Shown: in pieces, positions 5,820-13,068 of the stretch
How the letters are laid out: each line of letters opens with the position of its first letter
How positions within the stretch are numbered: the stretch's first letter is position 1
Source of the DNA: CAZUSC01 sp964622915
GTDB lineage: Bacteria > Patescibacteriota > Andersenbacteria > UBA10190
Direction: 5' to 3'
Length of the DNA: 17,067 bases
Assembly (NCBI GenBank): GCA_964622915.1
Contig: CAZUSC010000020.1
Location: forward strand, 1-17,067
The notes under the pieces: model-generated
Told to the model about the DNA's origin: nothing
What the model saw: the letters and a program-made list of their open reading frames with translations, nothing else
Database searches by the model: none
Made by a program: the position numbers and the translations under genes

Positions 5820-5847
5820 TGGACTTTTTGGCAGCAATCATTATAAT
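5820..5847 (+). promoter_or_regulatory. Promoter of the L19 gene
   Basis: TGGACT (5820-5825), 16 nt, perfect TATAAT (5842-5847). The ATG at 5859 is 11 nt after the -10, so the leader would be about 5 nt, with no Shine-Dalgarno site. Confidence 0.6.
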
Positions 5848-5858
5848 GCCCTCTATCT

Positions 5859-6407
5859 ATGAGTTTACTGCGCGAGTTTGAACTGGAGCAGATTGCCAAC
5901 ATCAGCCGGCCGCGCATGCGGGCGGGCGATATTGTGCGTGTCGGCACCAAAGTCCAAGAAGGGGATAAGACCCGCGTGCAGACATTCGAAGGCACTGTCA
6001 TGGGCATCCGCGGCAGCGGGCCTTCAGCGACGTTTACTGTCCGGCGCGAAACAGGAAAATATGGTGTCGAACGCATCTTCCCTCTTTATAGTCCGCTGAT
6101 TACTGGAATTGATATCATTAAAAGACAGAAAGTCCGCCGCTCCAAACTGAATTTCATGCGCCAGGCTGGACAACGCCGCGTGAAGGAAGATGCAATGTCC
6201 ATGCAACGGCACGTCAAAGAAGAATCGGACAAGCAGCGCTTAGCCGACCAGGCCGCCAAAGCTTCAGCGAAGGAGGCAGAAGCCAAGAAGCGAGGCGAAG
6301 AAAAAGCGGCACAAGAAGAGAAGGCCAGGCAAGCAACCGAAAAAAAGGCAGAGGCACCGGCATCGGGGGCCAAAACAGAAGACAACAAACCGGCTGATCA
6401 AGCTTAA
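5859..6407 (+). CDS. rplS: Ribosomal protein bL19 with long charged C-terminal extension
   Basis: 182 aa. Residues 1-105 are a complete bL19: AGDIVRVGTKVQEGDKTRVQTFEGTVMGIRG (22-52), TFTVRRE, YGVERIFPLYSPLI (68-81), and VRRSKLNFMR. It belongs to the large subunit at the interface with the small subunit. Residues about 108-182 form an extra tail rich in Lys, Glu, Ala and Gln, predicted helical at first and then disordered; most bacterial bL19 proteins end near 115-120 residues. The gene is not flanked by trmD or rpsP here. It ends at a strong hairpin terminator, and tRNA-Cys follows. Confidence 0.95.
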   Translation: MSLLREFELEQIANISRPRMRAGDIVRVGTKVQEGDKTRVQTFEGTVMGIRGSGPSATFTVRRETGKYGVERIFPLYSPLITGIDIIKRQKVRRSKLNFMRQAGQRRVKEDAMSMQRHVKEESDKQRLADQAAKASAKEAEAKKRGEEKAAQEEKARQATEKKAEAPASGAKTEDNKPADQA

Positions 6408-6421
6408 GAGATCACAAAACT

Positions 6422-6454
6422 ACAAAAGCCCGCTTTCAAAGCGGGCTTTTGTTT
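6422..6454. terminator. Strong hairpin terminator after L19
   Basis: ACAAAAGCCCGCTTT (6422-6436) and AAAGCGGGCTTTTGT (6438-6452) are perfect inverted arms. The GC core GCCCGC/GCGGGC is flanked by an A-tract and a T-tract, so it could work in both directions. Confidence 0.85.
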
Positions 6455-6480
6455 GGTATGAAATAAGACACGGCCATATT

Positions 6481-6501
6481 TAGGTTGTAGGTTGTAGTAA
6501 T
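6481..6501 (+). repeat. Degenerate heptamer tandem repeat (TAGGTTG type)
   Basis: TAGGTTG, TAGGTTG, TAGTAAT in tandem, 14 nt before tRNA-Cys. It shares the exact 13-mer TAGGTTGTAGTAA with 1712-1724. Confidence 0.6.
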
Positions 6502-6515
6502 GAAGGTAAAAATAT

Positions 6516-6588
6516 GGCGCAGTGGCGAAGTAGCAAACGCGACGGTCTGCAAAACCGTTACCCATGGGTGCAAATCCCATCTGCGCCT
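6516..6588 (+). tRNA. tRNA-Cys (GCA)
   Basis: Acceptor GGCGCAG (6516-6522) pairs with CTGCGCC (6581-6587); the discriminator is U6588. The anticodon stem ACGGT/ACCGT holds loop CTGCAAA with anticodon GCA at 6549-6551. The T stem is GGG/CCC around the TGCAAAT loop region. CCA is not encoded. U73 is the expected cysteine identity element. I could not assign a promoter with confidence. Confidence 0.95.
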
Positions 6589-6602
6589 CAATGTTCTTTT
6601 AA

Positions 6603-6684
6603 GCCCGGGTGGTGGAATTGGCTTACACGCACGACTTAAGATCGTGTGCCGCAAGGCATGCGGGTTCGAATCCCGCCCCGGGCA
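6603..6684 (+). tRNA. tRNA-Leu (UAA)
   Basis: Acceptor GCCCGGG (6603-6609) pairs with CCCGGGC (6677-6683); discriminator A6684. The anticodon stem CACGA/TCGTG encloses loop CTTAAGA with TAA at 6637-6639. A long variable arm (TGCC GCAA GGCA) shows a class II tRNA. The T loop is TTCGAAT. CCA is not encoded. It is 14 nt after tRNA-Cys, so the two are probably cotranscribed. Confidence 0.95.
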
Positions 6685-6688
6685 CATC

Positions 6689-7312
6689 ATGATTAAAGCA
6701 GCATTGTTTGATGTAGGTGGAGTTTTGATTGATTCGTTTGAAGCCAATCTAAAATTCTTTCAGAACCTGATGGTGAAAACAGGTTATGCGTCGCCTACGC
6801 GAGAGAGTTTCCGAGATATCTTTCCACTTAACTTGCCAGCAGCAATTAAAGCTCTTACCAAAAATGAGTCAGCAGCAGAACTAAACAGAATCTTGCAGAT
6901 AGCTCAAAGCCGAGAAACGGGATACGACGTTGAACAAATAACGACACCACCAGACGCTGAAAAAGTCCTGGTGGCACTAAGCAAAGATTATAAATTGAGC
7001 ATTGTTACTAGCAGACAATATCCTTACGAAGCACCTGCTCTGGCCAAATTACCAAAATATTTCCAAGTGACGGTTTCTTATGCAGATACTAAGAATCACA
7101 AACCTCATCCTGAACCCTTGTTGCTCGCAGCCCAAAGACTAGAAGTTGCACCAGCAGAATGTGTTTATCTTGGCGATGCCGCAAGCGACTTGCAGGCCGG
7201 ACGTGCAGCAAAGATGAAGGTTATTATCTATTCCAAAATCAAAGAGTCCCGGGCTGATGCCTGGACAGCGTCGTTTGCTCAATTGCCAGAGTTGGTATCG
7301 TCTCTAGCTTAG
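6689..7312 (+). CDS. HAD-superfamily hydrolase
   Basis: 207 aa. Motif I is FDVGGVL with the nucleophile Asp8; the usual second Asp of DxD is Gly10, as in the 'FDxGGVL' subgroup of HAD-IA proteins. A helical cap follows (about 16-85). Motif II is IVTSRQ (Thr107, Ser108), motif III Lys138 in NHKPHPEP, motif IV YLGDAASD (Asp163, Asp167). The layout is phosphoglycolate-phosphatase-like, but the substrate cannot be told and the missing second Asp may change the chemistry. The frame is open upstream through the tRNAs, but the domain starts at ATG 6689, which is 4 nt after tRNA-Leu. tRNA 3' processing would therefore leave an almost leaderless mRNA. Confidence 0.88.
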   Translation: MIKAALFDVGGVLIDSFEANLKFFQNLMVKTGYASPTRESFRDIFPLNLPAAIKALTKNESAAELNRILQIAQSRETGYDVEQITTPPDAEKVLVALSKDYKLSIVTSRQYPYEAPALAKLPKYFQVTVSYADTKNHKPHPEPLLLAAQRLEVAPAECVYLGDAASDLQAGRAAKMKVIIYSKIKESRADAWTASFAQLPELVSSLA

Positions 7313-7375
7313 AACAAAGCATAGTCAGATAATCGTCCCAGCTAGCGCACAAAGGAAATCAGTAAGTAAAAGACG

Positions 7376-8140
7376 CTAACTCTCCGCAATCTCTAGTTCG
7401 CATACGAGTGGACGATGGTCCGAGACATCATCGAGCGGCATATGGTGATTAAGAACCTTAAAATCGTTGCTGATAAACATCATATCGACGATGGCTTCAG
7501 CATAGCCCGGTTTTGTCTTATGCGACATATTAAATGAGCTGGTACGTTCGCCTTTAAAGATATTTCGCGCGTGACGTTCGATAAGGTTAGTGGTTTTAGT
7601 GCCCTCCTGGACATTAAAGTCACCGGCCAAAATGACATACGGCCTGTCGGCAATTTTTTGCGCAATCGCTTCACCCATGGCCAGGCGCCGATCATTATCA
7701 TCCCCATCCTCACCCCAAATGCCCTGCGTATTGAATATATTTAGTGATGTGCCGTGAGCATCAATAACGGCATGTTGCAGGTTGCGCGGAAGGTGGGTGG
7801 CCGCGGGTCCCGGCTCGATATCAATTGTTCGGTAGGGAATATCGTAGAAGGTGGTGGCTTCTTCGATCATAGGAAAACGAGAGAGAATAGCATTGCCTGA
7901 TTCCACCGCGATTCCGTCTCGCTTATCAAGAAATGCCGCCGCAAAAGCCGACTGCGGATATCCCAACTCTTGAGAAAGGACATCAACCGAGCGATAACGC
8001 CTGGCCCAACTTGGATCATGTCCATTGAAGGCTTCTTGCAAAGCAATAATGTCTGGTTGCTCCTGCTTTAGAAAGTCCAGGATGTTATCAAATAGCTTGC
8101 CGCCAAACCATAAGTTCAGACATACAAACTTTAGCTGCAT
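7376..8140 (-). CDS. Endonuclease/exonuclease/phosphatase-family protein
   Basis: 254 aa, one EEP fold from end to end. Motifs: Asn9 in CLNLW; Glu36 in ALQEAF; FNTQG (136-140) where many members have NTH; AGDFNV with Asp174 and Asn176; AIVDMMF with Asp219; VSDHRPL with Asp241 and His242. The class includes sphingomyelinase-like, DNA-repair and phosphodiesterase enzymes with a Mg-dependent mechanism; the substrate cannot be assigned. There is no signal peptide, so it is probably cytoplasmic. TACACT (8148-8153) is 7 nt before the ATG, implying a leaderless mRNA. The gene is convergent with the HAD gene; no clear terminator is seen in 7313-7375. Confidence 0.88.
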   Translation of the reverse strand: MQLKFVCLNLWFGGKLFDNILDFLKQEQPDIIALQEAFNGHDPSWARRYRSVDVLSQELGYPQSAFAAAFLDKRDGIAVESGNAILSRFPMIEEATTFYDIPYRTIDIEPGPAATHLPRNLQHAVIDAHGTSLNIFNTQGIWGEDGDDNDRRLAMGEAIAQKIADRPYVILAGDFNVQEGTKTTNLIERHARNIFKGERTSSFNMSHKTKPGYAEAIVDMMFISNDFKVLNHHMPLDDVSDHRPLVCELEIAES

Positions 8141-8147
8141 GGGTCAA

Positions 8148-8153
8148 AGTGTA
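8148..8153 (-). promoter_or_regulatory. -10-like box of the EEP-family gene
   Basis: TACACT on the minus strand (4 of 6), 7 nt before the ATG at 8140. No good -35 is seen. Confidence 0.35.
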
Positions 8154-8197
8154 GGAAAGTCTCCCTCGTTTTGCTAGGGCCCGATTCAAACCACGCC

Positions 8198-9295
8198 TTA
8201 AGAGCTGCCTTTGCCCTTAAGACGGCGAATATTTTCAGCTCGACGTAAAATTTTTGCCGCCCGCAGGATACTTTCCGCCGCCTGCCTGTTAACGTCTTGT
8301 TCAACATAAACCGCTTGAACTACTCCGGCTGAATCAGTGACTTTACGAAAACTTCTGCGGCCCTTCTTTTTCGTAGTTGTGCGCTCAACATCGTCCATAA
8401 GTTCTTGTTTGGACCCACCGACTGCCACGCCCACGTCGGATTCCTCGAGTAGGTCTAGATCGTTGCCACTATCGCCGGCACCCACTATCTTGATCTGTTC
8501 AAACTCTATTCCAGCAACCGCGCGCAGATAGCGGGCTGCGCCTCCCTTAGTATTGGCTAGAATATCCAAGCAATATTTCTTGTTGCTTTCCTTAGGATGA
8601 GCCTCGTTATAACCGATTTCCTCGCAGGCGACAATGGCTTGATTGGGAAAAAGCGTACTTACTTTTTCCGCTATTTTTTGCATGTCCTGCGGGCCGCCAT
8701 AGAAATAAAAACTGACTTTAAACGGCTGGGACTTTTCATCAGTAGGATGTTCCTGCTCATATGTTTGAAAATCAAAGTTCCGCGTCGGATCACTAATCTT
8801 CATTTCCTCGATCAAAGCACGGGACTGAATGACAATCTGCTCACGGGCAAAACCGGATTCTTTCAGCGTCTGCTCAAAAACATGGTCTTTCTGATAGCGC
8901 CCATCCGGTTGCAAAACATAAATTTCAGTTCCCACTGATCCCACCAAGATTTCGGGTGAGCGCGGTAATTTTCCGGAACTTATATATCCAGCTATGACGG
9001 AACAAGTATTACCTGTCACGGCCGCAATGGGGTAATGACCTTTGGCTGCCTCGTCGAACAGTTCCTCGGTACTTTGCTCTTTTCCCTTTCTCACTAATGT
9101 GTTGTCAACATCTGCCGCCAATAATGTAACTGGACTTTCTGGGTTGCCTTGTTGTTGAGAGCGAAGTGCCTCAAAAAAAGCCGACTTCCCATATAGCTTC
9201 TTGAGATCTTCCAATCTGAAGCTTTCCTTGTGTTCCGGCGACAGTCCAGAAAGATTGGGCAAGTTATCAGGCGAATGTTCAAACCTTGCTGACAT
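8198..9295 (-). CDS. HAD-IIB phosphatase (sucrose-phosphate-phosphatase-like)
   Basis: 365 aa. After a 55-residue N-terminal stretch comes motif I ADVDNTLV (nucleophile Asp62, Asp64), motif II VTGNT (Thr94), and a C2-type cap with FKVSFYFYGG. Motif III is around Lys250 in ANTKGGAARYL, and motif IV is GAGDSGNDLDLL (Asp275, Asn278, Asp279). This is the Cof/sucrose-phosphate phosphatase layout, so a sugar-phosphate substrate is likely but unproven. The C-terminal 65 residues are basic and add a helical tail beyond the usual domain. The start agrees with a good promoter: TTGAAA, 17 nt, GACAAT ending 6 nt before the ATG. Confidence 0.87.
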   Translation of the reverse strand: MSARFEHSPDNLPNLSGLSPEHKESFRLEDLKKLYGKSAFFEALRSQQQGNPESPVTLLAADVDNTLVRKGKEQSTEELFDEAAKGHYPIAAVTGNTCSVIAGYISSGKLPRSPEILVGSVGTEIYVLQPDGRYQKDHVFEQTLKESGFAREQIVIQSRALIEEMKISDPTRNFDFQTYEQEHPTDEKSQPFKVSFYFYGGPQDMQKIAEKVSTLFPNQAIVACEEIGYNEAHPKESNKKYCLDILANTKGGAARYLRAVAGIEFEQIKIVGAGDSGNDLDLLEESDVGVAVGGSKQELMDDVERTTTKKKGRRSFRKVTDSAGVVQAVYVEQDVNRQAAESILRAAKILRRAENIRRLKGKGSS

Positions 9296-9301
9296 GCCAA
9301 T

Positions 9302-9330
9302 ATTGTCTACTCTTGCCTATGGAGTTTCAA
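9302..9330 (-). promoter_or_regulatory. Promoter of the HAD-IIB gene
   Basis: Minus strand: TTGAAA (9330-9325), 17 nt, GACAAT (9307-9302), then 6 nt to the ATG at 9295. The predicted start is at the ATG itself. The -35 overlaps the last codons of the upstream 99-aa gene. Confidence 0.55.
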
Positions 9331-9626
9331 CTTTTAACAAACATTTCTTGAATTGCGCGCGCGGGATAAGAGTCCAAAGGCTTGGCTTCATAATCTATTA
9401 GCATCCTTTCTACTTCAGGACGGGGGAGCAGAATCAAGGACAGTTTCTTTTCGGAAAAGGGCAGACGCAAACGGACAAGTTGTACTTCCTGGTCAGTCCA
9501 TTTCTGCCATAACTCCACCCCTCTGGCCGGTACTTCTTTCGGCCAGACATCGAGCAGGCGGTCATCGCGTTCGACCCGCGTAAAGCCGCGTTCGAGGAGT
9601 TTTTTAGTTAACTGGCTGTACTGCAT
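9327..9626 (-). CDS. Small protein of unknown function (99 aa)
   Basis: 99 aa, not recognised. Charged, with a helix-strand look: LTKKLLERGFTRVERDDRLLDVWP (6-29), a strand-rich middle with QLVRLRLPFSEKKLSLILLP (49-68), and a final helix. No signal peptide or catalytic motif is seen. Its ATG overlaps the 3' end of the RluD-family gene by 23 bp on the same strand, suggesting coexpression with it. It fills the space up to the HAD-IIB promoter. The alternative, a chance frame, is less likely given the position and amino acid composition. Confidence 0.6.
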   Translation of the reverse strand: MQYSQLTKKLLERGFTRVERDDRLLDVWPKEVPARGVELWQKWTDQEVQLVRLRLPFSEKKLSLILLPRPEVERMLIDYEAKPLDSYPARAIQEMFVKS

Positions 9627-10551
9627 GACGAACGCGCAGATTGTCTATTACTTGAGCAAAGTCTTCTGCCAGTGGAGCCGCAAATATTTTTTGTTGGCCG
9701 GTGGGCAAAACAATGGTTAGCACTTCGGCATGCAGCATTTGCCTGGTGACACCGAAAGGGGATTTCTGGCGTTTAAAAACATAGAGAGGATCGCCGACAA
9801 TGGGAAAGCCCAAAAAATGCAGATGCACTCTAATTTGATGTGTCCGGCCCGTTAAAGGAAAAACACGCAGCAGCGAAAATTTGCCACGAAGTTTTTTTTC
9901 TAAGCGCCATTCCGTAATAGCGGGTTTACCAGCCGGATCAACCGTTCGCCGGGTGGGGTTATGCCGGCTGCGCGCCAGAGCACGGGTGATTCGTCCGTCT
10001 GATTCTCCCGGAAGGCCATGAACTAGTGCTAAATATTCCTTCTTAGCCCGCCGCTGTTGAAATTGGTACTTGAGATGATCCAAGGCTGGCTGGCTTTTGG
10101 CGAGGATCATCACACCGCTGGTATCCTTATCCAAGCGATGAACAATACCGGAACGACCTGGCTCGCCAACAGGTAATAGCGCTTTATAACGGGCGGCAAA
10201 CCAATCGGCGATAGTCCCGCCGGTAATGCCAGTGCCGGAATGAGTATTTACGCCGGCCGGCTTATTGATAACAACGACGTGGCGATCCTCATAGATAATG
10301 GGAATATCGAGCGCAAGCGGAGCCACCGAGGGGACTAGCACAGGCGCTTTAGCTCGCTTTATACTTATACGGTCGCCCTCTTTAACCATATATCGTGGCT
10401 TAACTATTAGGTCATTGACCGTAAGATCGCCGGATTTTATAAGCTGCTGGAGCTGTGCACGCGAAAAGCCCGGGTAATGTGCTACGCACAAAATATCCAG
10501 CCGACAGCCAGCGTCGGGGCTCTTTACTGTAAATTCCTGGTTACTTTCCAT
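9604..10551 (-). CDS. RluD-family 23S rRNA pseudouridine synthase
   Basis: 315 aa from ATG 10551. An N-terminal S4 RNA-binding domain (about 16-64, RLDILCVAHYPGFSRAQLQQLI) is followed by the RluA/RluD catalytic domain. The catalytic motif is HRLDKDTSG with the nucleophile Asp141. INKPAGVNTH (95-104), GRTHQIRVHL and HFLGFPIVGDPLY are also typical. It isomerises specific uridines in rRNA; the sites cannot be told from sequence. The frame is open to 10689, but the added 46 residues do not look like family sequence, and a promoter (10583-10611) lies downstream of that alternative start. No Shine-Dalgarno site is seen. Confidence 0.93.
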   Translation of the reverse strand: MESNQEFTVKSPDAGCRLDILCVAHYPGFSRAQLQQLIKSGDLTVNDLIVKPRYMVKEGDRISIKRAKAPVLVPSVAPLALDIPIIYEDRHVVVINKPAGVNTHSGTGITGGTIADWFAARYKALLPVGEPGRSGIVHRLDKDTSGVMILAKSQPALDHLKYQFQQRRAKKEYLALVHGLPGESDGRITRALARSRHNPTRRTVDPAGKPAITEWRLEKKLRGKFSLLRVFPLTGRTHQIRVHLHFLGFPIVGDPLYVFKRQKSPFGVTRQMLHAEVLTIVLPTGQQKIFAAPLAEDFAQVIDNLRVRHAVQPVN

Positions 10552-10582
10552 GGTCTTTGTGCGTAGGTTATGCGTGTCCACA

Positions 10583-10611
10583 GTGATAGCATTTAGTATC
10601 GACAAATGCAA
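10583..10611 (-). promoter_or_regulatory. Promoter of the pseudouridine synthase gene
   Basis: Minus strand: TTGCAT (10611-10606), 17 nt, TATCAC (10588-10583) with an extended TG. The leader would be about 25 nt. Confidence 0.5.
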
Positions 10612-10628
10612 AGAATTATGGCACCATT

Positions 10629-10634
10629 CATAGT
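10629..10634 (+). promoter_or_regulatory. -10-like box of the TIG-domain gene
   Basis: CATAGT, 5 nt before ATG 10640, in the divergent intergenic region. It matches the close -10 spacing of other genes here, but the match is weak. Confidence 0.25.
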
Positions 10635-10639
10635 TAAAG

Positions 10640-11704
10640 ATGATGAGCAATAACCTTGATGTTATGACAAGATCGAGCCTAAAAAACAAGCTGATTCTGG
10701 TTGCGCTGATAGGCGTAAGTGTCTTTCCGCTGTCTTACACAGCACAGGCACAAACTAGCAACCAGCCCCAGCTGAATTCGATTACACCAGCACCGGCACA
10801 AATTGGGCAAAGAATCACCATCCAGGGCGCCGGCTTCAGTAATTTCAATACGATCACTTATGTTGGTAATAGCCTAAGTGCTTCTTCAGTGGGAACTTCT
10901 CTGCAGGGAACTAGTATTAACACCACCGTTCCCAGTACACTAGCCAGCGGTACTTACCAGGTAACTGTTTTGCCAGCCGGGCAGAGTCCGACTAATTCGC
11001 TCGCTTTGGTGATCGTCGGCCTGCTTCCGTCGCCAACCATTTCGCCCACGCCCGGCCCATCAGATGAAGTTACAATCACAAGCATCGCGCCGACCCAGGC
11101 CCAGCCGGGACAAAGAGCCACAATTAGGGGAACCGGGTTTGGCAATTATAACGAAATTGGTTTGAGCAGCGATTTTTTTTCCACAACGGCGGTGGCTTCT
11201 TCGCTGACCGGCCAAGAAATTAATTTTACAATACCGTTTAATATTCGCAGTGGACTTTATCGGGTCACTGTCAATACACGCGGCCAAACCAGCAACGCCG
11301 TCCAGTTGCTGGTGATTGGAGCTGCGCCGACTCCTAGCCCGTCGCCAAGACCAACCGTTGCTCCTACGCCGACAGTCTCTCCCACACCATCTCCCTTCCC
11401 GCGCGATATTATTCTGACCAGTATTTCCCCTAATCCGGCTTTGGTCGGTCAACGAGTTACCATCACAGGTTCAGGGTTTGCCAGCCACAACGCTGTTCGC
11501 CTGGCCAAAGGCGATATGATGGTCTCAATATCCGCCACGTCAATCTTTGGCACATCCATTACCTTCACCGTGCCCAGCCTATCAGGCGGAACTTATCGCG
11601 TGAGCGTGGCGGCCGGCGGACATGTCAGTAATGCTTTATCTTTGGCAATTCTAAGACCAGTGGTATTACTAACACCAATACCCGCGCCTTTTTTCTTGCC
11701 ATAA
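10640..11704 (+). CDS. Secreted protein with three IPT/TIG domains
   Basis: 354 aa. The signal peptide ends near YTAQAQ (residue 38). There are three Ig-like IPT/TIG repeats at about 44-127, 144-226 and 257-340, each starting 'SI.P..A..GQR.TI.G.GF' and ending in a 'SG.YRV.V....SN...L' pattern. They are joined by Pro/Thr/Ser linkers (PSPTISPTPGP and a longer one at about 230-252). A short hydrophobic Pro-rich tail ends the protein. A surface-exposed binding or spacer role is inferred; there is no enzyme domain. Start alternatives are ATG 10640, 10643 or 10664; the last gives the most typical signal peptide. None has a Shine-Dalgarno site. The exporter operon follows 71 nt later. Confidence 0.85.
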   Translation: MMSNNLDVMTRSSLKNKLILVALIGVSVFPLSYTAQAQTSNQPQLNSITPAPAQIGQRITIQGAGFSNFNTITYVGNSLSASSVGTSLQGTSINTTVPSTLASGTYQVTVLPAGQSPTNSLALVIVGLLPSPTISPTPGPSDEVTITSIAPTQAQPGQRATIRGTGFGNYNEIGLSSDFFSTTAVASSLTGQEINFTIPFNIRSGLYRVTVNTRGQTSNAVQLLVIGAAPTPSPSPRPTVAPTPTVSPTPSPFPRDIILTSISPNPALVGQRVTITGSGFASHNAVRLAKGDMMVSISATSIFGTSITFTVPSLSGGTYRVSVAAGGHVSNALSLAILRPVVLLTPIPAPFFLP

Positions 11705-11758
11705 AGACTTAGGCGCTAACGAGTGGAATCATCTGCTGATTAATTTCAGCCTAGAACG

Positions 11759-11767
11759 TGATATTGT
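11759..11767 (+). promoter_or_regulatory. Extended -10 promoter of the exporter operon
   Basis: TG-A-TATTGT: an extended TG at 11759-11760 and a hexamer at 11762-11767, then 8 nt to ATG 11776. There is no clear -35. A leaderless start is inferred. Confidence 0.45.
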
Positions 11768-11775
11768 AAGAGAAC

Positions 11776-13062
11776 ATGAAAAAAAAGCGTCTTATTATTT
11801 TGGTTATTGTTGCGGCCGCAGTGATTATTGGCGCCGTTACCATTGGACGTCAGCGATTTGGCAGCACAGCGGACACTGTACGCACGACCGTGGTGGAGCG
11901 CCGCGATGTGGTGCAGGATATTTCCTTTACCGGCCAGTTAAAAGCTGAACAAGAAGCGCAGCTCGGCTTTGAATTTCCAGGCATGGTGAAGTCCGTGCCG
12001 GTCAAAGTGGGCAGCGTCGTTGAGGCCGGACAACTACTAATGCAATTAGATGCTCGCAGCGCTCAACTGGAACAAGCCAAGGCCTTAGCCGACAAAGCCA
12101 GCGCTCAAGACCAGTTATATATCGCCTGGCAGCAAGCAGCCAAAGACTGGCAAAATATCAAGGCGACCAACGCTTCAACGCTGGAAGAAAATAGACAAGC
12201 CGTGCGGAATGCTAAGGCAGAGCTGGATCAAAGTGAGGCGGTTTGGCAGCAAAAAGTTCGGGAGAGCGGTGAGGAATCATCAATAGCCAAGACTGCTTAC
12301 TCGACATTTTTAACTACTCAATCTGCCTATAAATCGACCCAGGACGCGCTGACCACCGCGCAGGCAACCGCCGAAAAAAACGAGTCGGTCAGCCGCGGTG
12401 CGGCCGACACTGCCCAAGCAAAATATACAGCCAGCACGCAAGCAGCTAGTAAAGTCAGTGGCCTGTCTTCCCTAGCAGCAACTCAAGCGCTGGCAAGTGT
12501 TAAGTTGGCGAAAAGTTCTATGACGGCTCCCTTTGCCGGCATGGTGACAGCCATAAATGTCGAAGTGGGCGAAATTATCACGGCCGGAACTTCACTCTTA
12601 ACCTTACAGACCGCCGACAAGCTTAAAGTGACCGCTGCTGTGCCAGAAACTGATGCCGCGAACCTGACTGTTGGTCAACCTGCCACCATTACCTTTGATG
12701 CTTTTCCTTCGGACGAAGAATGGTCGGCGGAGGTTATGGCCATAGCACCAGCCGCTATCGTTTTGGATGGCATACCCACGTATGAAGTTACCCTGCAGCT
12801 TACGGCGCTATCCGAAAAGTTTAAGCCAGGACTCACCACTAACATTGTTGTTCACGCTGCTCGCCGCTCCAATGTCTTAGCCATCCCTAGTCGGGCAATC
12901 ATAAATAAAGACGATCAAAAAATTGTCCGCGTGCAGGTAAACCCTGAAACTGCTGTCGAACAAACTATTAAGACCGGGCTTACTGGATCAGACGGCTGGG
13001 TAGAAGTAAGGCAAGGGCTTAGTGGCAGTGAAAAAATTGTGATTGGACAACCGGAGTCTTAA
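11776..13062 (+). CDS. MacA/HlyD-type membrane fusion (adaptor) protein
   Basis: 428 aa. The N-terminal anchor is residues 4-24. A first half lipoyl-like segment (about 57-92, GMVKSVPVKVGSVVEAGQLL) is followed by a long Ala/Gln-rich coiled-coil hairpin (about 95-240). The second lipoyl half is APFAGMVTAINVEVGEIITAGTSLL. A beta-barrel and a membrane-proximal domain complete the protein. It would link the MacB-like transporter downstream to the outside of the membrane. It leads a three-gene operon with 6-nt gaps. The substrate is unknown; macrolide or peptide export is only a family association. Confidence 0.9.
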   Translation: MKKKRLIILVIVAAAVIIGAVTIGRQRFGSTADTVRTTVVERRDVVQDISFTGQLKAEQEAQLGFEFPGMVKSVPVKVGSVVEAGQLLMQLDARSAQLEQAKALADKASAQDQLYIAWQQAAKDWQNIKATNASTLEENRQAVRNAKAELDQSEAVWQQKVRESGEESSIAKTAYSTFLTTQSAYKSTQDALTTAQATAEKNESVSRGAADTAQAKYTASTQAASKVSGLSSLAATQALASVKLAKSSMTAPFAGMVTAINVEVGEIITAGTSLLTLQTADKLKVTAAVPETDAANLTVGQPATITFDAFPSDEEWSAEVMAIAPAAIVLDGIPTYEVTLQLTALSEKFKPGLTTNIVVHAARRSNVLAIPSRAIINKDDQKIVRVQVNPETAVEQTIKTGLTGSDGWVEVRQGLSGSEKIVIGQPES

Positions 13063-13068
13063 AACAAT

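Noticed and set aside
6086..6388. Minus-strand frame opposite the L19 tail
   Set aside because: A Ser/Ala/Phe-rich shadow caused by the Lys/Glu/Ala codons of L19.
6500..6688. N-terminal coding extension of the HAD hydrolase
   Set aside because: The extra frame is a translation of the two tRNA genes; the HAD fold begins at ATG 6689.
10552..10689. 46-residue N-terminal extension of the pseudouridine synthase
   Set aside because: Sequence before MESNQEF does not resemble the S4-RluD N-terminus, overlaps the divergent TIG gene, and lies upstream of the likely promoter.
11060..11452. 130-codon minus-strand frame inside the TIG gene
   Set aside because: Antisense of Pro/Thr/Ser repeats; low-complexity Arg/Ser composition.
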